A stretch of DNA of 64,000 nt from Planctomycetota bacterium (GTDB lineage: Bacteria; Planctomycetota; PLA2), in the NCBI GenBank assembly GCA_021776735.1, contig JAJFFH010000024.1:23744-87743 (forward strand), given 5' to 3'. Position numbers and translations under genes: made by a program. The notes beneath the pieces were generated by a model that saw nothing but the letters and a program-made list of their open reading frames with translations, made no database searches and was not told the DNA's origin. Below, one piece after another: positions 55,847-63,307 of this stretch (the first letter of the stretch is position 1; each line of letters starts with the position of its first letter).

Positions 55847-57970
55847 ATGACCTCACGGCAACGATGGCTTTTTGCGGCTCTCTTTTTGGCCACCACGGCC
55901 CTCGCCGACGTCGAGTCCGAGACCGAAGCGCTCCAGGGTCGCTTGAATGCATTCGCCCAAAGCAGCAAAAGGGGGGGGCGGGGGCTGTTCGCGGACAGCG
56001 TGACCGCCACGCCGCCGCCGGCCGTGCTGCGACTGGGACCGGGGCGGCCCGTCGGCTGGCTCACCGAATACCAAGGCTCGATTCGGCCGCCGCGCGCCGT
56101 CCCCCGCAAAGCACTCGTGGCCGAGCAGCCCTGGATCCTGCAGGACCTGACCCTCCGCATCACCCGTAGCCAACGCCGGGGAGAGCATTTGCTGGCCCGG
56201 ATCAAACTGTCGGGTCGGCGCGACCAGGCGTGGGTCAACGCGTCCTACGACGCCGTCGTTCAGGGCGACCTCGTAACGACGATGGTGCTCAAGAAATGGC
56301 GCGAGTGCCGGGCAAAGCGCACGCCCTTCGTAGACGTCGCCAAAGCCGCAGGCATGGCCGCGACCGATCCCGCGGTGCTCGACCACCCGACGCTCGGTCT
56401 CGCGGCGTATGGCGCTGCCGCCGCAGACGTGGACGGCGATGGCCGCATCGATTTACTTTCGACCGCGCACGACACGAATCGTCTTTACCTGAACCGCGGC
56501 AACGGCAAGTTTCAGATGGTCGAGATCAAGAGTCCGCGGCAGGCGACGGGTCCCTTGTTTTTGGACTTCGACAACGACGGCGACGCCGATCTGTTCTTGT
56601 CCGCGAACGGCAAGCAGATGCTGCTCGAAAACCGGCTGGTGCCCGACGGCAAGCTGGCGTTCAAGGACGTGTCGGAGGCGCAAAACATCGCCGTCCGTTC
56701 GCTGACGTTCTCTGCGGTTGCAGGCGACATCAACGGCGACCGGCGACCCGACATCTACGTCGCGGCGTACAACAACTATGGACCGGTCGCGCCCGACAAC
56801 TGGAACAACGCGCACAACGGCCTGCCGAACCTTCTGTTTGTCACCCAGCCCGACGGCACGTACCGCGAGGAGGCGAAAAAGTGGGGTGTCGCGGACACGC
56901 GGTGGAGTTACGCGGCGCAGTTTGTTGACCTCGATGAAGACAAGCGGCTGGACCTGTACGTCGCAAACGACTTTGGCGCGGGCAATGCGCTGTTTTTGAA
57001 TCGCGGCGGAAGGTTCGAGGATGTTGCGCGGGCGCGTGGGGTGCGCGAGAGCGGTTATTCGATGGGCGTGAGTTTCGGCGACATCGACAACGACGGGCGA
57101 CTCGATCTGCACGTCACGCGCATGTCGAGCAAGGCGGGCAATCGCATTCTGGCGCGCGGCGGCGAACCCGGCGCGAATCCGTTGAGCGCGCTTGCGTCGG
57201 GCAATGGCCTGTACCGACAAGAGGCGTCGGGTCGCTTCACCGACGTGACGAAGAGCGCGGGCCCATTTCCCGCCGGCTGGGCCTGGGGCGGCGGCTTTCT
57301 CGACATCGACAACGACGGTTTTCAGGACCTGTACGTACCGAACGGTCATCTTTCGGGCACGCTGGAAGCGGACACGTGAAGCGAATTCTGGTGCCAGGTC
57401 GTGGCATCGACGAAGTGCGAAACGGACAGGGTCAAGCCGAGCGTGCAGAAGTTTCTCGGCGAGCACCTCGCGCTGCTCAAGCAGGGCCGGTCGTTCTCGG
57501 GCTACGAACGCAGCAGGGTCTGGCTGAACCGGCGCGGCGGAAGGTTTGTCGATATCTCCGGCGTCAGCGGCGCCGACACGATCGCCGACGGACGCGCCGC
57601 GATCTTTTGGGACTTCGACGACGACGGCGATACCGACATCTTTCTGAGAGCGATGCACGGCCCCGCCCACTTCCTGTTCCGCAACGAAATCGGCAACCGC
57701 GCGAACTGGCTGCGCGTGGCGCTCACCGGCACCAAGAGCGGCCGCGACGCCTTCGGCGCGGTTGTGCGGGTCAAGACCTCCGCCGGCATCCTGACCAAGA
57801 TCAAATCCGGCGGCGCGGGCTTTTTGTCCCAACACGACCCGAGGCTGCTCTTCGGCCTCGGCCAAGACAAGGCAGTCGAATGGATCGAAGTGACCTGGCC
57901 GAGCGGCAAGAAGCAACGCCTCAAGGGCGCCAAAGCCGGAACGTTCGTGAAGGTTGAGGAGGCGGAGTAG
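55847..57970 (+). CDS. VCBS/FG-GAP-ASPIC/UnbV protein with in-frame UGA, putative selenoprotein
   Basis: 707 residues if the in-frame UGA at 57377-57379 is selenocysteine 511. The signal peptide (WLFAALFLATTALA) is followed by VCBS/FG-GAP repeats of D-x-D-x-D type (DVDGDGRIDLL, DFDNDGDADLF, DINGDRRPDIY, DIDNDGRLDLH) and a C-terminal ASPIC/UnbV domain (NWLRVALTGTKSGRDAFGAVV). These parts normally form one protein. Here the frame continues past the UGA without a shift: EADT-U-SEFWCQVV, a U-x4-C pair. A hairpin like the fdhF SECIS follows (57390-57408). Without Sec decoding it would be a truncated pseudogene. A motif copy at 56687-56696 is read QNIAVRSL. Confidence 0.8.
57390..57408 (+). promoter_or_regulatory. 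candidate bacterial SECIS hairpin
   Basis: GGUGCC-AGGUCGU-GGCAUC forms a 6-bp stem (one G-U) with a seven-nt loop that starts 17 nt after the UGA. A bulged U (57389) allows two more pairs. E. coli fdhF has loop AGGUCU starting 18 nt after UGA and a stem beginning GGU. Sequence, loop and spacing agree closely with the SelB-binding hairpin. Confidence 0.75.
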
Positions 57971-58164
57971 GTCCAGTCCAAAACCGCCTGCGGCGCTCTT
58001 GGCTAAGGCGTGGGCCAGCGCGCCGGCGTTTGCCGGCGAGATCGCCAGGCGTCCGTCCGAGTTGGCAACCCAACGAAATCGCCTGCGGGCGCTCTTCGCC
58101 AAGGTCCGGATCTGGGCGCCTGACGGCGCCGGAGCCCACGCAAAAGTTCGAGATTACCCAAACG
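57971..58164. other. spacer with a short direct repeat
   Basis: Two related lengths, CCGCCTGCGGCGCTCTTGGC (near 57980) and TCGCCTGCGGGCGCTCTTCG (near 58078). No gene is seen. Confidence 0.4.
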
Positions 58165-58383
58165 TCAAGAGGGTGAATCGGACAAGAGAACGCCGTGACC
58201 TCGCGCTTCAAGGAACTCGAGTGCCACTTCGACCTCGTCGGTGAGTATGGCGACGTAGTAGCCGAGGTCGGCGCCGGCGAGAAACACATGTTCGGCTTCG
58301 GGAATCGGGGCAGGATGAAACCCCGCTTCCAACAGGAGAGAGCGAACCAAGCACGCGATCGGGAGTCGATCCGTGAACAGCAC
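58165..58383 (-). CDS. DUF2007-like small protein
   Basis: 72 residues from a GTG (VLFTDRLPIACLVRSLLLEA). The pattern, a strand then helix then FHPAPIPEAEHVFLAGADLGYYVAIL then helix, fits DUF2007 proteins (~70-80 aa; putative signal transducers that bind as small ferredoxin-like folds). A longer frame back to 58491 would start in the same CATG as hemH on the other strand, which I find less likely. Confidence 0.55.
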   Translation of the reverse strand: MLFTDRLPIACLVRSLLLEAGFHPAPIPEAEHVFLAGADLGYYVAILTDEVEVALEFLEARGHGVLLSDSPS

Positions 58384-58489
58384 CTTACGCCAGCGTGTAC
58401 TCGGATTCGGATTGCTGCGTCGCGCGGCACGCCCTGCGACTGCTGGGCGTTCGTCGCCGTCCGTATGCTGCCTTCGTAGGATCTTCGCC

Positions 58490-59542
58490 ATGCGAACATT
58501 TGAGGGCTCGACGGCCGCGTCGCGCGGCGAAACTCCGGAGATCGGGGTCCTGCTGGCGAATCTGGGGACGCCTGATGCGCCTACGTCGCGTGCGCTCAAG
58601 CGCTACTTGCGGCAGTTCCTGTCCGATCCGCGGGTCATCGAGATTCCGCGGCGCAAGTGGTGGCCGATTCTCAACCTCATCGTGTTGCCGCGGCGCGCGC
58701 CCAAGTCCGCGGCGGCGTATCGCGAAGTCTGGACCGACGCCGGGTCGCCCCTGTTGGCCACCGGGCGTGACCAGGCGAGCGGCTTGGAGACGGCGCTGCG
58801 CGAGCGGATTGACGGGCCCGTTCATGTCGAGCTCGGGATGCGCTACGGCAACCCGTCGATCGAGGCGGCGCTGCGGAAGCTCGTGGAGAGGCGCTGCCGG
58901 CGCGTCCTGTTGCTGCCGCTCTATCCGCAATACTCCGGGACGACGACCGGCTCAACGTTCGACGCCATGACGGACGCGCTGAAGAAGTGGCGCTGGGTTC
59001 CCGAATTCCGCTCGGTCCACTCGTACTACGACGAGGCGGAATACGTGCGCGCGCTGGCGCAGAGCCTGCGCGACGCGTGGGCCGAAGAGCCGCAGGCCAA
59101 ACGGCTGCTGTTTTCGTTTCACGGCATCCCGCGCCGCTACTCCGACGCCGGCGATCCGTACGAGCGCCACTGCCAGGAAACCGCGCGGTTCGTCGCAGAG
59201 GAGCTGAAGCTCGAGGACGACGCGTGGTTCGTCACCTTTCAGTCGCGCTTCGGACGCGAAGAATGGCTCCAACCCTACACCGACAAAACACTCCAGCAAT
59301 GGGGCCGGGACAAGCTCGAAAGCGTCGATGTGATCTGCCCCGGATTCGCCGCGGACTGCCTCGAAACAATCGAAGAGATCGACCAGGAAAACCGCGAGTA
59401 CTTCACCGCAGCGGGCGGCGGCGCATACCGCTACATCCCGGCCCTGAACGCCCGAGCGGACCACGTCGCCGCATTGGCCGACCTGGCCCTGCGCCATTGT
59501 CAGGGGTGGCCCAAGGTTCCATCGATGCACGACGGCGAATGA
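58490..59542 (+). CDS. hemH: ferrochelatase
   Basis: 350 residues. Family motifs: GVLLANLGTPDAP at the start, VELGMRYGNPSIEAALRKL, LLPLYPQYSGTTTGSTFDA, LFSFHGIPRRYSDAGDPYERHC (catalytic His), FVTFQSRFGREEWLQPYTDKTL and VICPGFAADCLETIEEI. Inserts Fe2+ into protoporphyrin IX (or coproporphyrin) to make haem, in the cytosol or loosely on the membrane. ATG at 58490 follows the 3' copy of a motif variant (GTCGCCGTCCGTATGCTGCC) at about 58452. No other haem gene is adjacent. Confidence 0.93.
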   Translation: MRTFEGSTAASRGETPEIGVLLANLGTPDAPTSRALKRYLRQFLSDPRVIEIPRRKWWPILNLIVLPRRAPKSAAAYREVWTDAGSPLLATGRDQASGLETALRERIDGPVHVELGMRYGNPSIEAALRKLVERRCRRVLLLPLYPQYSGTTTGSTFDAMTDALKKWRWVPEFRSVHSYYDEAEYVRALAQSLRDAWAEEPQAKRLLFSFHGIPRRYSDAGDPYERHCQETARFVAEELKLEDDAWFVTFQSRFGREEWLQPYTDKTLQQWGRDKLESVDVICPGFAADCLETIEEIDQENREYFTAAGGGAYRYIPALNARADHVAALADLALRHCQGWPKVPSMHDGE

Positions 59543-59560
59543 GCGCTGACGTCAGCGTAC

Positions 59561-59602
59561 GGACGGCGATACCCCTGCGAAAATCGCCTGCGGCGATTTT
59601 CG
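59561..59602. terminator. composite of GGACGGCGAT motif and palindrome P7
   Basis: Motif at 59561-59570, spacer ACCCCTG, then perfect 11-bp stem CGAAAATCGCC-TGC-GGCGATTTTCG followed by TTAG. It follows the hemH stop at 59542. Organised exactly like 39751-39792. Confidence 0.65.
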
Positions 59603-59758
59603 TTAGACCGGCGGTGTGCCGCTTCGCGGCAAGCCGGCCCGCATGAGTCATGAACATGAGTCGCGATCAGACGCCGCGATCATTCGTACTTGCCCGCGAC
59701 CGCCGTCCGCGGCGAACGCCACGTGAACGCGAACGTCGGTCGTGAACGCCCAAGAATC

Positions 59759-59768
59759 ATCGCCGTCC
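59759..59768 (-). repeat. GGACGGCGAT motif in spacer
   Basis: ATCATCGCCGTCCGTTCGCT, opposite in orientation to the composite 188 bp before it. Confidence 0.6.
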
Positions 59769-59790
59769 GTTCGCTGCCCTCAAGCTCATT

Positions 59791-59826
59791 CTCCGTGGCC
59801 CTCTGTGGCCCTCCGTGTTTTTTCTC
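59791..59826 (+). repeat. CTCCGTGG/CTCTGTGG repeat run
   Basis: Three tandem units of CTCYGTGGCC followed by CTCCGTGTTTTTTCTC. Similar words occur in the CACAGAG element at 47072. Confidence 0.45.
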
Positions 59827-59904
59827 TCGACGATGAAAGCACCGCAGCCCGCCCGCGCCCGTAGCCCACAGCAAGCGCGCAGCCCTTCCTCGTCCTTCAT
59901 TCCT

Positions 59905-59960
59905 CACCCTTCGTGATCTTCGTGGGCTTCGTGGTTCCTGTTCCGCTCATCCTTCGTGGC
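59905..59960 (+). repeat. TTCGTGATCTTCGTGG-type dispersed repeat
   Basis: CCTTCGTGATCTTCGTGG then CTTCGTGGTTCCTGTTCC and CCTTCGTGG, a common word family in environmental genomes. Probably a decayed copy. Confidence 0.45.
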
Positions 59961-60018
59961 TCGGAGTCTCCTGCTCGGCAGCGAGAGCACCGCGGTTTTT
60001 CCCGCTATAATCATCCTT

Positions 60019-60039
60019 TTGATCCTGGCTCGGTATGGA
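60019..60039 (+). repeat. 21-nt dispersed repeat, variant copy 3
   Basis: TTGATCCTGGCTCGGTATGGA, five nucleotides different from copies 1 and 2 or fewer, with the flank AATCATCCTT like AATCCATCCTC at 3570. Confidence 0.45.
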
Positions 60040-60121
60040 CTGCCAGAGCATCGACCGCTCAACAGGCCGGATACGCCAGCGAGCAACCCATCAACAGGCC
60101 CGGGTACGCCAGCGAGAACCG

Positions 60122-60505
60122 CTACGAGCGGCGGGTCGGGCCGGCGATGACGAGGATCGCTGCGCCCGCGGCGAGGATCGTCCAGGCGCCTTCGTAGGCG
60201 TGGTGCCAGAGGTTGTTGCCGTCGATGCGCGGGACGATGACGAGGCGCGTGACGACGACGGCGGCGGCGAGAAGTGCGGCGAAGATCGCGCGCCGCCGGG
60301 AGCGGCGGGCCGCGAAGACGAACACCAGCATGCTTGCCGCGCCGAACCAGTCGGTCCAGCGAAACAGCGGCGGTACGAATTCGCCGGCCGTCTCTACGCC
60401 GAAGTGCTTGAACGACTGGACCGCGGCGACCGTGACGCCGACCATGCCGCCGAGCCAGACGCTCGCGGTAAGCCGGGCGATCGCTTCCAGGATGCGCTGC
60501 ATCAC
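60122..60505 (-). CDS. small four-helix membrane protein, DUF4149-like
   Basis: 127 residues with four hydrophobic segments (~17-38, 49-66, 70-92, 103-121) and WLGGMVGVTVAAVQSF near the N-terminus, as in DUF4149-type proteins. Its start overlaps the stop of the upstream gene (60502-61143) by 4 bp, so it is co-transcribed with the EIIA genes. Function unknown. Confidence 0.6.
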   Translation of the reverse strand: MMQRILEAIARLTASVWLGGMVGVTVAAVQSFKHFGVETAGEFVPPLFRWTDWFGAASMLVFVFAARRSRRRAIFAALLAAAVVVTRLVIVPRIDGNNLWHHAYEGAWTILAAGAAILVIAGPTRRS

Positions 60506-61143
60506 GACCCCAGAATCTCACGCGGCGCGAGAATGTCGAGAACCGCGGCCCGGCCGGGGGCGGCCCGCAAGGCGTGGCGCCGAACCTCGTCGCGAACAAC
60601 GCGCATCACGGCGGCCAGGTTGCTCAGGTGCGTCGCGTTGTTCGGAGCGGCGACGGCGAACACGAGGTCGACCGGCCGGCCGTCCCCCGCCCCCCAATCA
60701 ACACCATCCTTGAGTCGCAGCAGCACACCAACGGGTTCGCGAAACAGGCCCTCGGCGGCATCACGTGCGTGCGGGATCGCCACACCGCCACCGACGGCGG
60801 TGCTCTTCATCGCCTCGCGCTCGCGCAGCGCCAGGTTGTAGACGTCGGTATAGATCAGCCGGCCGGTGTCGGCCAGGACATCGACGATCGCCGCGAAGGC
60901 ATCTTCGATGGAAGTCGCGGGATGGTCGAGAAGGATGCGCTCGGTCGCGAAGAGTCGCGGCGTGTCCGAGTCGCTTGCCGTGCTGCAGTTCAGGAACCAG
61001 CGCTCGAGTTCGACCGGATGGATGCGCCACTGGCCGCCGATGCGGGCCGCGGGCAGTTTGCCGGCATGCGCCAGTCGGAGCGCCGTGCGCTCGTTGACCT
61101 GTAGGAGCTCGGCCGCTTCGCGCAGCGTGAGCAACCGCTCCAA
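60502..61143 (-). CDS. excisionase-type HTH fused to PTS EIIA-2 domain
   Basis: 213 residues. The first ~50 are an excisionase-like helix-turn-helix (LLTLREAAELLQVNERTALRL, GGQWRIHPVELERWF). From ~65 a type-2 PTS EIIA domain follows with phospho-His in GGGVAIPHARD. It would be a phosphorylation-controlled DNA-binding regulator; no PTS transporter is near. It lies 4 bp after the next EIIA gene on the same strand. Confidence 0.8.
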   Translation of the reverse strand: MERLLTLREAAELLQVNERTALRLAHAGKLPAARIGGQWRIHPVELERWFLNCSTASDSDTPRLFATERILLDHPATSIEDAFAAIVDVLADTGRLIYTDVYNLALREREAMKSTAVGGGVAIPHARDAAEGLFREPVGVLLRLKDGVDWGAGDGRPVDLVFAVAAPNNATHLSNLAAVMRVVRDEVRRHALRAAPGRAAVLDILAPREILGS

Positions 61144-61147
61144 ACCG

Positions 61148-61663
61148 CTACTTCCCCCGCTCCGTGACGTCGATCTTGCCGAGCACCTCCAGCATCTGCT
61201 TGCGGTCGCGGCACGGCACGAGGCGATCGATCTCGCCGTCCTCCTGCGCCATCGCCGCCAGCGCGCGCATCAGCGCGAGGTGCTCCTTGGTCTGGCCCGG
61301 CTGACACACCCACAGGAACACGACGCGGGCCGGCTGGCCGTCGCGTGCACCAAAGTCGATGCCGTCCTCGCTCAAACCAACGGCAACGCCGAACCGCTCC
61401 GCGAACTTGCTCTTCGCGTGGGGCATCGCGATCCCGCCGCCGATTCCGGTCGAGGCGACCTTCTCGCGTTCAAGGATGGCATGCAACGTCTCGCGCTCAC
61501 GCGAAAGATCAATCACTCCTTGAATCGTCAGCGCGTTCAGGAGTTCCCCGATCGCCTCCTCGGGCGTCGTGCAGTAGAGTCGCTGGACGATCAGGTCCGT
61601 CGGAACCAGATCCCGCAGTGTGCGGTTGTCCCGGCGGCCACTATCCCGTCGCTTGGCACCCAT
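61148..61663 (-). CDS. ptsN: PTS EIIA-2 protein, PtsN-like
   Basis: 171 residues. EIIA fold with phospho-His in GGIAMPHAKSKFAERF and the acidic surroundings LSEDGIDFGARDGQPARVVFLW. Stands first in a three-gene minus-strand cluster of regulators. The nitrogen-type PTS role is inferred from the lack of a sugar permease; the symbol is tentative. Confidence 0.75.
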   Translation of the reverse strand: MGAKRRDSGRRDNRTLRDLVPTDLIVQRLYCTTPEEAIGELLNALTIQGVIDLSRERETLHAILEREKVASTGIGGGIAMPHAKSKFAERFGVAVGLSEDGIDFGARDGQPARVVFLWVCQPGQTKEHLALMRALAAMAQEDGEIDRLVPCRDRKQMLEVLGKIDVTERGK

Positions 61664-61838
61664 CGATCAGGCCCCCTCAGACTCGACGCCGAATGCGGCT
61701 CGAAGTCGTATCCGTGGCCGATCGCGGGCGCGGGCGGTGGTGCGGACGGGCGTGAGATTGGCATCTATTCATGAGGGCCTCCGGCGGACACGGACGTAAT
61801 CTAACGTACATCTTCGCCACCGTGGGGTGGATTCCGTC

Positions 61839-62537
61839 ATGAAGTTGCTCGGTCTTTCTCATCTTCTGGCCCTCGCCGGCATCCTCGCCGGGGCCCTCCT
61901 GATTGTCCGAACAGGGAGAAAAGCCCGTAGGAATGGTCAAAATCCGGAGAAACTGACCCGAATCCTTGCTTGGACGCTCCTGATCGCCCAGGTGATCGAT
62001 CCGGTGATCGCCTGGCGCGGGGGCTATCTGACCCTGGCGCACGCCCTTCCGCTGGAATTATGCGACGCCGCCGCGTTCGCCGGCATCGTCGCGCTCTGGA
62101 CCCGCCGCCAGCTCGCCTTCGAACTGCTCTATTTCTGGGGCCTTTCGGGCACCGTCCAAGCCGTGCTGACCCCCGCACTGGGCTTTGACTTCCCCCACCC
62201 GGACGCGTTTCGCTACTTCGTGTTCCACGCCGGCATCGTGTGGGCCGCGCTTCTTCTAGCCCCCGGCCTCGGCATGCGCCCCCGCCGCCACGCCGCCGGC
62301 AGGGTCTTTGGCTGGACCCTCGTCTACGCAGCCGGAGTCGGCCTGATCGACTGGGCAGTGGACGCCAACTACATGTTCTTGAGCAAGAAACCGCCGGGAT
62401 CGGTCCTGGAACCGTTCGGCCGGTGGCCCCACTACTTGTTGGGGGCAGCCGGGATCGGGTTGCTGTTGTTTTGGTTGCTGGAGATGCCCTACGCGAGACA
62501 GCAGACGGACGGCGATGTCCCGGCGAAAACCCGCTGA
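61839..62537 (+). CDS. YwaF/TIGR02206-like membrane protein
   Basis: 232 residues from the ATG at 61839 (a GTG four codons upstream is an alternative). Six to seven membrane helices with HALPLELCDAAAFAGI and FHAGIVWAALLL, as in the TIGR02206 family. The last dozen codons (QQTDGDVPAKTR) are made from a motif copy (62507-62516) and the first arm of a palindrome, and the stop is in its loop. So a repeat composite has replaced the natural C-terminus, or was inserted at it. Confidence 0.75.
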   Translation: MKLLGLSHLLALAGILAGALLIVRTGRKARRNGQNPEKLTRILAWTLLIAQVIDPVIAWRGGYLTLAHALPLELCDAAAFAGIVALWTRRQLAFELLYFWGLSGTVQAVLTPALGFDFPHPDAFRYFVFHAGIVWAALLLAPGLGMRPRRHAAGRVFGWTLVYAAGVGLIDWAVDANYMFLSKKPPGSVLEPFGRWPHYLLGAAGIGLLLFWLLEMPYARQQTDGDVPAKTR

Positions 62538-62547
62538 GCGGGTTTTC
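62525..62547. terminator. palindromic repeat P8, convergent gene ends
   Basis: Perfect stem GAAAACCCGC-TGA-GCGGGTTTTC, followed by CTTAG and preceded 8 nt earlier by a motif copy. It lies between the convergent ends of the YwaF-like and MntR-like genes. Confidence 0.65.
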
Positions 62548-62548
62548 C

Positions 62549-63259
62549 TTAGTTTGATCGGCGGCGTGTCTTGACCAGGATCTTGCGCGCAGCGGCTTCG
62601 CCCAACGTGACGGACCTGCGGGACGACAGTTTCAAATGCACCGTGCCGGCGGCCTCGTCATGGCGTGCGACCGTTACCTTCGCGCCCGGACGCAGGCCGT
62701 GCCGCGCCATCGCGCGCAGGAAATCCGGCGACTGATCAAGGACGCGCGTGACCTCGAGTCGGCGACCCGCTCTCACGTCGATCAGCGCGGCGCGTTCGGG
62801 TCGCGCGACCCGGCCACCGGCGGTCGGGATCGGATCGCCGTGCGGGTCGGTGCGCGGGCGACCGAGATAGGCATCGATGCGCTCCAGGAGACGGTCGGAG
62901 ATCGCGTGCTCGAGCCGTTCCGCCTCGGGGTGGACCTCCGACCAGTCCATATCAAGCACCTCGACGAGGAACTGCTCGATCAGCCGGTGCCGCCGCAGGA
63001 CGTGCAGGGCCAGCTTCTCGCCGTGGTCCGTGAGCCGAACGCCGGCGTACGGTTCGTAGTTCACGAGACCGCTGTCCGCCAGCGCCTTGACCATCGCGGT
63101 CGCGGTTCCCGGCGCGACTCCGACGACGCGCGCAAGCTGTCCCATGGCCACGAGCCCCCCCGCAGCATCACCGTCCGCGGCTCGGTTCGCGGTGCCTGCT
63201 GAGCCGGCCTGTTCCAGGTAGATGCGCTTCAGGTAGTCCTCAACGGTTGCGGTTGCCAT
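62549..63259 (-). CDS. mntR: MntR/DtxR-family metal-dependent repressor
   Basis: 236 residues from ATG 63259. Winged helix-turn-helix (VEDYLKRIYLE, GQLARVVGVAPGTATAMVKAL, YAGVRLTDHGEKLALHVL), the metal-binding/dimerisation helices (RHRLIEQFLVEVLDMDWSEVHPEAERLEHAI) and a FeoA-like SH3 C-terminal domain (GLRPGAKVTVARHDE). It senses Mn2+ or Fe2+ and represses metal transport genes. A glycine/alanine insert (SAGTANRAADGDAAGGLV) lengthens the N-terminal loop. Twin candidate operators lie at its start, shared with the divergent gene. Confidence 0.87.
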   Translation of the reverse strand: MATATVEDYLKRIYLEQAGSAGTANRAADGDAAGGLVAMGQLARVVGVAPGTATAMVKALADSGLVNYEPYAGVRLTDHGEKLALHVLRRHRLIEQFLVEVLDMDWSEVHPEAERLEHAISDRLLERIDAYLGRPRTDPHGDPIPTAGGRVARPERAALIDVRAGRRLEVTRVLDQSPDFLRAMARHGLRPGAKVTVARHDEAAGTVHLKLSSRRSVTLGEAAARKILVKTRRRSN

Positions 63260-63270
63260 GGCTTGACTAA

Positions 63271-63307
63271 TTTTGTATACCCAAAACATGATTTTGACTA
63301 CCCAAAA
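63271..63307. promoter_or_regulatory. twin operator candidate for the MntR-like regulator
   Basis: TTTTGTATACCCAAAA (63271-63286) and TTTTGACTACCCAAAA (63292-63307) are near-palindromes 21 bp apart (two helical turns), directly between the divergent regulator and outer-membrane gene. DtxR/MntR sites are of this kind. Binding is inferred. Confidence 0.6.

Larger units (their letters stand above)
59543..60121. other. 579-bp spacer rich in repeats
   Basis: Contains, in order, the motif-palindrome composite at 59561-59602, a motif at 59759-59768, a CTCCGTGGCCCTCTGTGGCC run (59791-59826), a TTCGTGATCTTCGTGGGCTT run (59905-59960), the 21-nt repeat variant (60019-60039), and direct repeats GGATACGCCAGCGAG / GGGTACGCCAGCGAG (about 60066-60117). 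No supportable gene is present. Confidence 0.65.

Noticed and set aside
57377..57379. UGA as a simple nonsense mutation making two pseudogene halves
   Set aside because: No frameshift, both halves well conserved in style, and a canonical SECIS-like hairpin with right spacing. It stays a fallback explanation if the genome lacks Sec machinery.
60017..60035. TTTTGATCCTGGCTC looks like the start of a 16S rRNA gene
   Set aside because: The sequence after it does not continue as 16S, and the related copies at 3581 and 52353 read TTGTGCCGGGCTC, so it belongs to a different repeat.
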